64,000 bases of DNA from Anaerolineaceae bacterium (GTDB taxonomy: Bacteria > Chloroflexota > Anaerolineae > Anaerolineales > Anaerolineaceae), in contig JARKPB010000008.1 of the NCBI GenBank assembly GCA_029975475.1, positions 744,001-808,000 on the forward strand, read 5' to 3'. Within the stretch, counting starts at the first letter, position 1; the number at the start of each line of letters is the position of its first letter. The notes below the pieces were generated by a model that saw only the letters and a program-made list of their open reading frames with translations, searched no databases and was not told the DNA's origin. Positions 16,258-24,280 of the stretch are shown piece by piece. Both the position numbers and the translations under genes were made by a program.

Positions 16258-19200
16258 TATCTGACCATTTCTTCACTTAATTCATCCAACCGCAGCCCGA
16301 TCATCTGGCTGGCAGAATCACGGCCCATTGTGATCCCGTAAATCACATCCGCCACCTGAACGGTATTGCGGTTATGGGTAATGACAATAAACTGGGTAGA
16401 GGTTGAAAGTTCCTTTAACAATTCGCAAAATCTTCCCACGTTGGCTTCATCCAGCATCGCATCCACTTCATCCAGCACGCAGAAAGGCGTTGGCGACACC
16501 TTTAATAAAGCGAAAACCAGCGCGACCGCCGTCAATGATCTTTCACCGCCGGATAACAAGGATAAACCCTGCTCTCTTCGCCCGGGCAGGCGGGCTTCAA
16601 TATCAATACCGCCTTCAGTGGGATTATCCTCATCCGTTAATACCAGTCTGGCAGAACCGCCCCCAAACAAACGGGTGAATAATTCCTTGAATTCCGAAGC
16701 AACCGCAGTAAAGGTCTTTTTGAAATCCCGCTTCATCAATTCATCCAGCTCGGCGATAATCGCCCGCAGATCTTGATCCGCCTTGTGGAGGTCATCGATC
16801 TGGCTGGTTAAGTACTCATGCCGCTCTTTGACTTCGTTGTATTCAGCCTGGGCTTCAAGATTAACATAACCCAGCCTGCGCAGAAGAGATTTATTCCTGG
16901 CAATATTTTCTTCCAGATCTGCCGGAAGCTCTCTTATTTGTGGCAGCATCTCAACCATCCCTTCAAGCGGCAGCGGTGTCTGGCCGGATACCTCGCGATT
17001 GTATTCCAAAGCTACCAAACCAAAATCGTCTTCTATTCTCCGTTTCAGAGAATCCAGAGATTCGCGCTGGCGGTTCATTTCCAGCTGCGCCTGAGCCAGA
17101 CGACGCTCAGATAGAGTAACCGCCTGCTGCGCCGTTTGCTGATTGCTGAGTGCTGTTTCTAAAGCGTGTTCAAGGCGGGTCAGTTCAATTTCTTTCGGCT
17201 TGTAAATCTGGTCCAGGTCAGCGATCTGGGCAGCCAATTGTTTGCTCTTTTCGGCCAGCTCCTCAATTTGGCGATCGATCTCGGCAGCTCCTAGCGCCAA
17301 TTCCTCCAGCTTCGCGCTTGTTTTAGCACGCAAAGTCTGAAGTGAAGCAAGTGAATCTTTGTATTCATGCTCGCGCGATTTAAGATCGCGCAAGACCCGC
17401 TCCGCGACCGCCAGTTGCGTGCGCCAGTGATTTGCCTTATTGCGGGTTTCATTTACGGGTATATCAATTAAAAAGCGATTTAATTTTTTTATATTCTCTT
17501 CAAAGGTTGCGATTTCTCGATTTGCCGCGCTGACATCTTCCGTCAATGTCTTTACAGCAGCCGCCGCATTATCTACACGTTCTTGCTCGCGAACCATTTC
17601 TTTTTCCGCGGCACCAATGCTGCTTTCATTCTGCGCATAAGTCAGATCTGCCGCCTGGATGCTGCGTGTCTTCTCGCGTTTTGCCGTATCGAGATGATTC
17701 ATCTCCTCGGTCAATTTATTGATCGCCGCTTCGTGATCGTCGATTTTCCTTTGGCAGGTCTCAAAGGCTTTCAGAAGCTGTTCACGCCTCTGGCTTAATT
17801 CCGATATTTTTTCAGACAATTCGCGAATTTCACGCGGCCGCGCAATTGCCGCCAAACGGCTAACCTTCCCGGCGAAAATCTGCCCGTCATGGGTGAAAAC
17901 TTCGCCTTTCAGGGTGACGATCCGGGTTCCAGGCGGCAGTTGCAGAGCGAGTTCAGAGATTGCTTTTCGATTCTCGACGATATACACGTTTTCAAGCAGA
18001 CGTCGCAACCCTGACAGATGCTCACCCTTCAGGTGAATTAAATCTGCAGCGCACACACCGGCTGAAATGTTGGACGGTCGGCGGGAAATTTTGGCCGGCC
18101 AATCCAGACTCAAAAAAACCGCCCGCGGAAGTTCACGCTGGTCGACCAGCTCCAGCGCTGCTTCAACCTCCGCGGAATTTTCTAAAACAACCCCATCCAG
18201 CAATTCTCCCAGCGCCCCGGCAACTGCGATCTCGTATTCGCGGGGAACTTCCAACAACCGCGCCAGAGCCACTGGATCATTTTTTTGGCCAATCTCTTTC
18301 TTCAACTTAATGAATAAGCGCGCGCCTTCCGCTATCCCAGTCATTTCTTCTTCTGCGGTTTTCAATACCTCCTGCTGCGCGGCCAGCCGGGAGATATCGG
18401 ACTCAATTTGACGCAGCTCTGACTGGGTATTTTTCCTTTCCTGCTCGAGCGACTCGATTTCTTTTTTTCTGGAATGGATTTCATTCAGCACTTGCTCGAT
18501 CTGCGCTTCGAGCCCCGCCAGGGCTTCCTTTTCCGCATGGATCGTTTGTTTGAGCGTTTGATTCTGATCTTTCAGGTGGCTGATATGCTCACTGCGAGCC
18601 GTCAGATTTCGCTGGATATCCTCAATTCTGCTTCGCAGCTCACTTACCCGCGCCTCTTTTTGGACAATTTCAGTCTGTCTGCCAGTCATCCGCTGTCGAA
18701 CCGACTGGATTTCTTTCTGAGCGCGGGAAAATTCAGCTTCAAGTTTTATTAATTCTGCTTCTGCCGCTGCCGCTTCCTGTTTCGCCTCTTCTGCCTCCTG
18801 AGAAGCAGCGGCTAACTCACTGGCCAGACCCTCCGATTTTTGTTGGGCAAATTTCGCCTCCTCTTCCAGGCGGACCTTTTCGGTTTCCAGCAGCGCTGCC
18901 TGTTGCTGCATGGATTTCTTTCGTTCCTCAAAGACATCGATCTGCCGGAGGCAATTCTGCTGCTCCTGATGAAGGGCAGATAATTTTTCGTGGTCCGCAT
19001 TAATGGCCTGGCGTAATAGCTGAATCGCGCTGCGGTGGCTTTCGGTTTCTTTATCCATCCTGCCAAGGTTGTCCCGGGCTGCCTGATTTTGCGCTTCCTG
19101 AACGCGCACAACCTCAGCCGCATGAATCACGTCTTGCTGAACTTTATGCCAGTGATAGCCGTACCAGTCGCGTAAGAGGACCCGCAAATCAGCGGAAATT

Positions 19201-19856
19201 CGTTCATATTCAACCGCCTTGCGAGCCTGCTTTTCCAGACTGAGCATTCTTGGACCAAGCTCGCCGAGAATATCTTGCACTCGTTCAAGATTCCTGCGGG
19301 TGGTTTCCAGCCTGGTTAATGCTTCCTCCCGTCTAGACCGGTATAAACCAATACCTGCCGCTTCTTCAAAGAACCTCCGCCGTTCCTCGGGTTTCAAGGA
19401 AAGAGCGGCATCCACCAATCCCTGGCCGATAATTGTATAGGTTCGTTCAGCCAACCCTGATTTGGATAATAATTCAGAAATGTCTTTAAGCCGGACACGC
19501 TGACCGTTTAGAAGATATTCATTATCTCCATCGCGGTATGCCCGTCGTGATACGGTTACTTCAGAAAAATCAATGGGCAGCCAACCATCTTCATTATTAA
19601 AGGTAATACTTGCCGATGCCATGCCAGCTTTCGGCCGTAAATCCGAACCATTGTAAATCATGTCTTCGGTTTTTCGGCCCCGCAGCAGGCTGAACGATTG
19701 CTCACCTAAAACCCAGCGAATCGAATCAGCGATATTTGATTTTCCGGAACCATTGGGGCCAACAATCGCTGTGACCATGCCGGGAAATTCAAAGGTCGTT
19801 CGACTCGCAAATGTTTTATATCCATGAAGCTCTAATGATTTAAGCCGTGAATTCAT
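16257..19856 (-). CDS. smc: Chromosome segregation protein SMC
   Basis: ATPase of the SMC-ScpAB condensin that compacts and separates chromosomes. The 1199-residue length is typical. The N-terminal Walker A is GPNGSGKSNIADSI (about residue 33), then GEQSFSLLRGRKTEDMIYNG, a long coiled coil, a hinge around residues 510-650 (GALGELLDGVVLE), a return coiled coil, the ABC signature LSGGERSLTAVAL and Walker B FCVLDEVDAMLDEANV. AGGA precedes the ATG. It starts 13 bases after rnc, so they form an operon; scpA lies about 2 kb away on the other strand, and scpB is not in the window. Confidence 0.97.
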   Translation of the reverse strand: MNSRLKSLELHGYKTFASRTTFEFPGMVTAIVGPNGSGKSNIADSIRWVLGEQSFSLLRGRKTEDMIYNGSDLRPKAGMASASITFNNEDGWLPIDFSEVTVSRRAYRDGDNEYLLNGQRVRLKDISELLSKSGLAERTYTIIGQGLVDAALSLKPEERRRFFEEAAGIGLYRSRREEALTRLETTRRNLERVQDILGELGPRMLSLEKQARKAVEYERISADLRVLLRDWYGYHWHKVQQDVIHAAEVVRVQEAQNQAARDNLGRMDKETESHRSAIQLLRQAINADHEKLSALHQEQQNCLRQIDVFEERKKSMQQQAALLETEKVRLEEEAKFAQQKSEGLASELAAASQEAEEAKQEAAAAEAELIKLEAEFSRAQKEIQSVRQRMTGRQTEIVQKEARVSELRSRIEDIQRNLTARSEHISHLKDQNQTLKQTIHAEKEALAGLEAQIEQVLNEIHSRKKEIESLEQERKNTQSELRQIESDISRLAAQQEVLKTAEEEMTGIAEGARLFIKLKKEIGQKNDPVALARLLEVPREYEIAVAGALGELLDGVVLENSAEVEAALELVDQRELPRAVFLSLDWPAKISRRPSNISAGVCAADLIHLKGEHLSGLRRLLENVYIVENRKAISELALQLPPGTRIVTLKGEVFTHDGQIFAGKVSRLAAIARPREIRELSEKISELSQRREQLLKAFETCQRKIDDHEAAINKLTEEMNHLDTAKREKTRSIQAADLTYAQNESSIGAAEKEMVREQERVDNAAAAVKTLTEDVSAANREIATFEENIKKLNRFLIDIPVNETRNKANHWRTQLAVAERVLRDLKSREHEYKDSLASLQTLRAKTSAKLEELALGAAEIDRQIEELAEKSKQLAAQIADLDQIYKPKEIELTRLEHALETALSNQQTAQQAVTLSERRLAQAQLEMNRQRESLDSLKRRIEDDFGLVALEYNREVSGQTPLPLEGMVEMLPQIRELPADLEENIARNKSLLRRLGYVNLEAQAEYNEVKERHEYLTSQIDDLHKADQDLRAIIAELDELMKRDFKKTFTAVASEFKELFTRLFGGGSARLVLTDEDNPTEGGIDIEARLPGRREQGLSLLSGGERSLTAVALVFALLKVSPTPFCVLDEVDAMLDEANVGRFCELLKELSTSTQFIVITHNRNTVQVADVIYGITMGRDSASQMIGLRLDELSEEMVR

Positions 19857-19869
19857 CCAGTATCCTAAA

Positions 19870-20574
19870 TTATGAGATGCCTAACCGTGCCAAAGCTGCA
19901 GCAGCAGCTTCTTTTGTCGCTGCCTGTTTACTTTTCCCCGTTCCTGAGCCGTAAACCACCCCATCAACCAGAACATCCACATCAAAGATTTTTTGATGAT
20001 CAGGTCCACTTGTATTTCTGGTGACGTACACAGGCGCGGGGTGTCCGTGAGATTGCGCCCACTCTTGAAATAAACTCTTGGGATCCTGATTTTTATGATT
20101 TTGCAAGATATCGGCTGAAGCGCGTTCAAGCATCGGCTCAATAAAGCGCATTACGCCATCAATACCGCGATCGAGATAAAGTGCGCCTATCAGTGCCTCA
20201 AATGCATCGCACAAAAGCGCCGAACGCTCCCGCCCTCCCCCCTGTGCTTCCCCACGGCCCAATCGCAACATGGGACCCAGGTTAATTTCACGGCCAAAAC
20301 ACGCCAGCTGCTCGGTATGGACCAGGGCGGACCGCATACGGGTTAAGTCACCTTCCGGCATTTCAGGGAACTGGTTATACAACCAGGCTCCGACGACAAA
20401 GTCCAGCACTGCATCACCCAGGAATTCCAACCGTTCGTTATCTTCCAACGCTTCTGGATGCTCGTTTAGATAAGAACGGTGCGTCAGGGCGCGATTTAAT
20501 AACAACAGGTCATTAAACTCCAAATTGAGACGTTGGCTGAATTCCGCCGGCGTTTCTTTAGATCCGCTATCCAT
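19870..20574 (-). CDS. rnc: Ribonuclease III
   Basis: Cuts double-stranded RNA in rRNA and mRNA processing. From the ATG at 20574 the product is 234 residues, the usual size, with GGAGAAGG directly upstream; an in-frame extension of 49 codons has no family similarity. The catalytic signature NERLEFLGDAVLDFVVG and the second acidic motif LCDAFEALIGALYLD are present, followed by a double-stranded-RNA-binding domain (PKSLFQEWAQSHGHPAPVY ... KEAAAAALARLG). It is paired with smc as in many bacteria. Confidence 0.94.
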   Translation of the reverse strand: MDSGSKETPAEFSQRLNLEFNDLLLLNRALTHRSYLNEHPEALEDNERLEFLGDAVLDFVVGAWLYNQFPEMPEGDLTRMRSALVHTEQLACFGREINLGPMLRLGRGEAQGGGRERSALLCDAFEALIGALYLDRGIDGVMRFIEPMLERASADILQNHKNQDPKSLFQEWAQSHGHPAPVYVTRNTSGPDHQKIFDVDVLVDGVVYGSGTGKSKQAATKEAAAAALARLGIS

Positions 20575-20686
20575 TTCCTTCTCCATGGAACCAAGGGAAC
20601 GGCAACCACCCATCAGAGATCCAGTGGCTGTCGCTCCATTTGTTCGCGATTGAGGTATTGCTGAAATTATAGCCGAACTTTTGGTT

Positions 20687-21388
20687 TTAATCTTTTTTTG
20701 ATGGGCGGTAATGTCCTTCAACCCAGCTGCTCCCCGCAGGGCTGATTTCCTTTTTCCAAACCGGAACGATTTCTTTCAAGCGGTCAATGCCATATCGGGC
20801 AGCCTCAAATACACCGCTGTCGCGGTGCGAGGCCGCGCACATGATCGCCACGGTCGGGGTACCGGGCTGAAGCTTCCCAATCCGCTGCACGATAGCAATC
20901 CCATCAATTGCCGGCCAGCGGTCCCTCATCTCCCTTGCCACCTGGTGCATTTTTTGCTCAGCCATTGGAATGTAGGCTTCATACTCCAGGGAGGTGGTAA
21001 TTTTCTGATCTCTACTGGTGACGCCGCGAACAATCCCTGTAAACGTACACACTGCGCCGGTGTTTTCATTAACAATATCTCCTTGCAAAGCTTGAAAATC
21101 CAGCTCGTCCAGAATAATTTTACAAATGGTTATCGGTTCAGTACCGCCGGATACTGGCGGGAAGAACGCAATTTCTGCGCCTTCTTCCAGTAAATCCTGG
21201 TCAAAAATAAATTTCTGATTCTGGCTCGCGATTGCTGAGGTGATCGAACTCGCCAGGGCAGGTATTTTTTCAGCAAGGAGCTGTTTCAAATCAGACAATC
21301 TGGATTGATCGTCTATTTCAAGAGACAGATTTGAAGTCCCAGCCAGTTCCTTCAAGTTAGCGAAGAGTAATACGGTTATTCTATTCAT
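20687..21388 (-). CDS. Molybdopterin synthase fusion, MoaD-MoaE (MoaX type)
   Basis: Molybdopterin synthase puts two sulfurs into cyclic pyranopterin monophosphate during molybdenum cofactor synthesis. Here small and large subunits are one 233-residue chain. Residues 1-82 are MoaD-like and end with the sulfur-carrier Gly-Gly (FFPPVSGG, G81-G82). Residues 85-233 are MoaE-like, with TGIVRG, ASHRDSGVFEAARYGIDRLK and the lysine motif VPVWKKE. Because the carrier glycine must be free, the chain probably needs cleavage after G82, as reported for mycobacterial MoaX. The ATG at 21388 overlaps the moaC stop by 8 bases, so translation is coupled. Confidence 0.92.
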   Translation of the reverse strand: MNRITVLLFANLKELAGTSNLSLEIDDQSRLSDLKQLLAEKIPALASSITSAIASQNQKFIFDQDLLEEGAEIAFFPPVSGGTEPITICKIILDELDFQALQGDIVNENTGAVCTFTGIVRGVTSRDQKITTSLEYEAYIPMAEQKMHQVAREMRDRWPAIDGIAIVQRIGKLQPGTPTVAIMCAASHRDSGVFEAARYGIDRLKEIVPVWKKEISPAGSSWVEGHYRPSKKD

Positions 21389-21869
21389 CGCTTTTCTCAA
21401 AGTTTAGATCGCCGGATTTGCCACCGCTTTTTCTCAGCAGGCGAATATTGGTGATGACCGCCTCCTTTTCTACTGCTTTAATCATGTCATAAACGGTCAG
21501 GGCTGCGACTGCCACAGCGGTCAACGCTTCCATCTCAGCGCCGGTTTTCCCAATTGTATCCACCTCCGCCCGAATCTTTACCCCAGGCAGACGGTGATCT
21601 AATGTTAGCGACACATCTATTCCATTTATGATTAAATTGTGACAGAGAGGGATCAAATCAGACGTTTTTTTGGCAGCCATGATCCCTGCGAGTTGAGCGA
21701 CCGTTAAAACATCCCCTTTTTTCAACTCGTTTTGCCGAATCATTCCCAGCGTATTGAGGGAAAACAGCACATCTCCCCCGGCAACGGCCTTTCGCTGCGT
21801 ATCGGGTTTCTCACCCACGTTTACCATGCGCGCTTTTCCGCTTGAATCTACATGACTGAATTTATTCAT
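21381..21869 (-). CDS. moaC: Cyclic pyranopterin monophosphate synthase
   Basis: Works with MoaA to turn GTP into cyclic pyranopterin monophosphate. The 162 residues carry SGKARMVNVGEKPDTQRKAV, KKTSDLIPLCHNL and GAEMEALTAVAVAALTVYDM, the standard MoaC blocks. The ATG at 21869 starts the family N-terminus (MNKFSHVD). There is no ribosome site; a TATAAT lies 7 bases before the ATG, so a leaderless mRNA is likely. It is first of the moaC-moaX pair; moaA is not in the window. Confidence 0.95.
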   Translation of the reverse strand: MNKFSHVDSSGKARMVNVGEKPDTQRKAVAGGDVLFSLNTLGMIRQNELKKGDVLTVAQLAGIMAAKKTSDLIPLCHNLIINGIDVSLTLDHRLPGVKIRAEVDTIGKTGAEMEALTAVAVAALTVYDMIKAVEKEAVITNIRLLRKSGGKSGDLNFEKSDE

Positions 21870-21876
21870 ACAAGTT

Positions 21877-21882
21877 ATTATA
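21877..21882 (-). promoter_or_regulatory. -10 element of moaC, leaderless geometry
   Basis: Minus-strand TATAAT separated from the moaC ATG by exactly 7 bases (AACTTGT), which places the transcription start at or next to the start codon. No good -35 is seen. Confidence 0.65.
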
Positions 21883-21902
21883 ATCGAGCTCTTCGACCCA
21901 TC

Positions 21903-21911
21903 TGCTATAAT
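21903..21911 (+). promoter_or_regulatory. Extended -10 promoter of scpA, leaderless geometry
   Basis: TGCTATAAT, a perfect extended -10, followed by 7 bases (AGCCCAC) and the scpA ATG. Transcription should start at the A of ATG, leaving no room for a ribosome site. Confidence 0.75.
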
Positions 21912-21918
21912 AGCCCAC

Positions 21919-22704
21919 ATGCCACTTAATTTTACGCTTCAAAACACGCCGGGGTATGAGATCAATACAGATGTTTACGCCGGTCCGCTCGATCTCCTTC
22001 TTGACCTCATCGAACGGGCAGAGTTAGATATCACCCGTTTAGCCCTCGCCCAGGTGACTGATCAATACCTGGAGTACTTAAAAAAGATTGAAGAACGCGA
22101 TCCCACCGAAGTCTCCGCGTTTTTAGTAATCGCCGCCAGATTGATTCAGATAAAATCCGCCGCCCTCCTGCCCAGACCAACGCTTGACCCAACCCTTGTT
22201 CCCGAAGAGGACCCGGGAGAAGCGCTCGCCCAGCAGTTGATCATCTATAAACGATTTAAGCAGCTGGCGCAATTTCTAGATGAACAGCAAAAAAATAACC
22301 GGCGCACCTACTTACGGTTGGCTGAAATCTCGACTTCTGCCTACGTATCGCGCTTTGATATATCAGAGATCAGTTTAGATGATATCGTCGCCACCGCCAG
22401 AGACATTTTTCACATGGAAAATTTACCGCCGCTCAGCCAGGTGATCTCAATTCCGCGCATCACCATTCGTGAGCAAATCCGGTCCATCATCAACCGCCTA
22501 AAAGCAGGCCCGACGACCTTTAAACAGCTGCTGGCTGGTTCAAATAACCGCATCGAAATCGTGGTTACTTTTCTGGCAATGCTGGAATTGATTAAACGCC
22601 ACTATGTCAATGTTAATCAAGATTCCTTATTCGCCGACATTGACCTGACCCCTTCGGAAACATGGGGGAACGAGGAAGAATTCGAAATTGAATTCGCCGA
22701 ATAA
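21919..22704 (+). CDS. scpA: Segregation and condensation protein A (kleisin)
   Basis: Kleisin that bridges the SMC heads and binds ScpB. The 261 residues include the conserved N-terminal YAGPLDLLLDLIERAELDIT, SAFLVIAARLIQIKSAALLP and the C-terminal winged-helix region (TFKQLLAGSNNRIEIVVTFL, AMLELIKRH). The second ATP-head-binding part is followed by an acidic tail. It starts directly after an extended -10 and has no ribosome site. It is divergent from moaC and close to smc, its functional partner. Confidence 0.95.
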   Translation: MPLNFTLQNTPGYEINTDVYAGPLDLLLDLIERAELDITRLALAQVTDQYLEYLKKIEERDPTEVSAFLVIAARLIQIKSAALLPRPTLDPTLVPEEDPGEALAQQLIIYKRFKQLAQFLDEQQKNNRRTYLRLAEISTSAYVSRFDISEISLDDIVATARDIFHMENLPPLSQVISIPRITIREQIRSIINRLKAGPTTFKQLLAGSNNRIEIVVTFLAMLELIKRHYVNVNQDSLFADIDLTPSETWGNEEEFEIEFAE

Positions 22705-22707
22705 TGA

Positions 22708-23250
22708 TTACTGAGCGGCATCCGGCCCGTTTTGCTTAAGAGGCAATCTGCCAGACAACCAGACTGCCATTAGGCGGATGTCATCCGGTGGCGCATTGGA
22801 CGCCGGGTTTTTCAATTTATAGGCGCTTTCAACCGTATCATAGTCCTCGCCGGCCGGCCAGGACGTCAGGAATCCTGGCAAGGTGGTGCGGTCTACCTCT
22901 GGCGGCAGTACATTCCAACCTTTGGAAATTAAGGTTTCAGCCAGCTCTGCCCGCAATTCTTTATTGGCTTCAGACCAGATTTGCAATGTGAGAGCACAAA
23001 AATCTGCGTTTTTTTGAAAAGCAGTCACCGCATGCCGCATTTTTAATACCAGCGGTGCCTGGTTGGGATTTCGGAAGCCAGGTATCGATAAATAAGATTT
23101 AATCCCGTTGACCATTCTGCGCTGCCATTCGGGCGATAACCTGGAAAAGGAGTCAAAAACGGTCTGGATCACTTGTAGCCGGTATTCTTCCAGCATAAAT
23201 TCATTGATTGCATTAAATTTGATAAATTCCACCGATCGAGAATCAGTCAT
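22708..23250 (-). CDS. Unknown protein coupled to an aldo/keto reductase gene
   Basis: 180 residues with no signal, membrane segment or motif I recognise. The N-terminal half looks helical (EFMLEEYRLQVIQTVFDSF, QRRMVNGIKSYLSIPGF), and the C-terminus is Pro-rich with a conserved-looking DIRLMAVWLSGRLPL. The ATG overlaps the end of the aldo/keto reductase gene by 8 bases (ATGACTGA), so the two are translated together. It ends three bases from the scpA stop on the other strand with no terminator between. Confidence 0.6.
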   Translation of the reverse strand: MTDSRSVEFIKFNAINEFMLEEYRLQVIQTVFDSFSRLSPEWQRRMVNGIKSYLSIPGFRNPNQAPLVLKMRHAVTAFQKNADFCALTLQIWSEANKELRAELAETLISKGWNVLPPEVDRTTLPGFLTSWPAGEDYDTVESAYKLKNPASNAPPDDIRLMAVWLSGRLPLKQNGPDAAQ

Positions 23251-24178
23251 TCTTCAACACCCTCTCGCTCATATCATCTAATAATGCCATTTCTTCCTCG
23301 GATAACTTCCAGCCCAGCGCGCCAAGATTTTTCTCCAATTGAGTTAAATTTTTTGCCCCCGGAATCGGCAAAGCGTTTTTCTGAATCACCCAGTTGAGCG
23401 CTACCTGACCGGCGGATTTTCCATCTCGGTCCTGCCCAATGCGTACCATTAAATCCAGCAGCGGCTTGATTTGATGCAGTTTTTGCCTGTTGTAGCGGTT
23501 TCCGCGAATTCCTTTTGGAGGATTATCCGGAGTGTATTTTCCAGTCAAAATCCCCATCGCTAATGGGCTATACGCAATTACCCGAATATTCTGTTCTTTA
23601 CAGTACTGCATTACGCCGTTCTTCTCTATCCTGCGGTCTAATAAATGATACTCAACCTGGTTCGATGCCAGCCTCAATCCGTTCTTGACGAGAAATTCCT
23701 GCGCCCGCCGGGTCTGTTCGAGGGAATAATTCGAAACACCGATTGCGCTAACCAGCCCCATTTGATATACCTCGACCATGGCGCTCATCCAGGTTTCAAC
23801 CGTCACCGGCGGCCAGGGCCAGTGAATCTGATACAGGTCGATTTTTTCCAGCCCAAGGCGCTTAAGACTTTTTTTCAAAGCAGCAATCAGAGACTTGCCA
23901 GTTAACCGCCACGGAAACGGCATGAATTTTGTGGCGATAAATGCTGACTGCCCTGTTTCTCTTAATAATTCCCCAATAATTTCTTCTGATCGACCCTGTC
24001 CGTATACTTCTGCTGTGTCGATCAACCGCACCCCGCGCTGAACGGACGCCGTGAACACTTCTCTGATATCGCTGTCCGAATAGCCGTGCCCGTATCCCCA
24101 CACAAACCGGTCTCCCCAGGACCAGGTGCCCAGTCCCAATTGATGATCAAAAAGCGGGTTTTGGTTCATCCCATCCAT
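23243..24178 (-). CDS. Aldo/keto reductase
   Basis: NADPH-dependent reductase of the (beta/alpha)8 AKR superfamily, 311 residues. The catalytic tetrad is visible: Asp and Tyr in VRLIDTAEVYGQG, Lys in FIATKFMPF and His in LYQIHWPWP. The cofactor end has LPIPGAKNLTQLEKNLGAL. The start at 24178 has AGGAGG upstream. The substrate is unknown. Its order with the downstream unknown gene suggests an operon of two. Confidence 0.9.
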   Translation of the reverse strand: MDGMNQNPLFDHQLGLGTWSWGDRFVWGYGHGYSDSDIREVFTASVQRGVRLIDTAEVYGQGRSEEIIGELLRETGQSAFIATKFMPFPWRLTGKSLIAALKKSLKRLGLEKIDLYQIHWPWPPVTVETWMSAMVEVYQMGLVSAIGVSNYSLEQTRRAQEFLVKNGLRLASNQVEYHLLDRRIEKNGVMQYCKEQNIRVIAYSPLAMGILTGKYTPDNPPKGIRGNRYNRQKLHQIKPLLDLMVRIGQDRDGKSAGQVALNWVIQKNALPIPGAKNLTQLEKNLGALGWKLSEEEMALLDDMSERVLKND

Positions 24179-24205
24179 AATTGTCCTCCTGGCTTGGATT
24201 CCTCT

Positions 24206-24211
24206 ATTATA
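24206..24211 (-). promoter_or_regulatory. Probable -10 of the aldo/keto reductase gene
   Basis: Minus-strand TATAAT about 28 bases before the ATG. TTACCG lies 17 bases upstream as a weak -35. The inverted repeat GTTGC-A-GCAAC at 24214-24224 fills the spacer and could be an operator. Confidence 0.5.
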
Positions 24212-24244
24212 CCGTTGCAGCAACTATCCGGTAAAATTACGCGA

Positions 24245-24253
24245 TGTTATAAT
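24245..24253 (+). promoter_or_regulatory. Extended -10 promoter of mutS
   Basis: TGTTATAAT at 24245-24253, about 27 bases before the mutS ATG, which has its own GAGGAAAACGC ribosome site. No clear -35. Confidence 0.65.
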
Positions 24254-24280
24254 GACCGCAAGTTTCAATGAGGAAAACGC

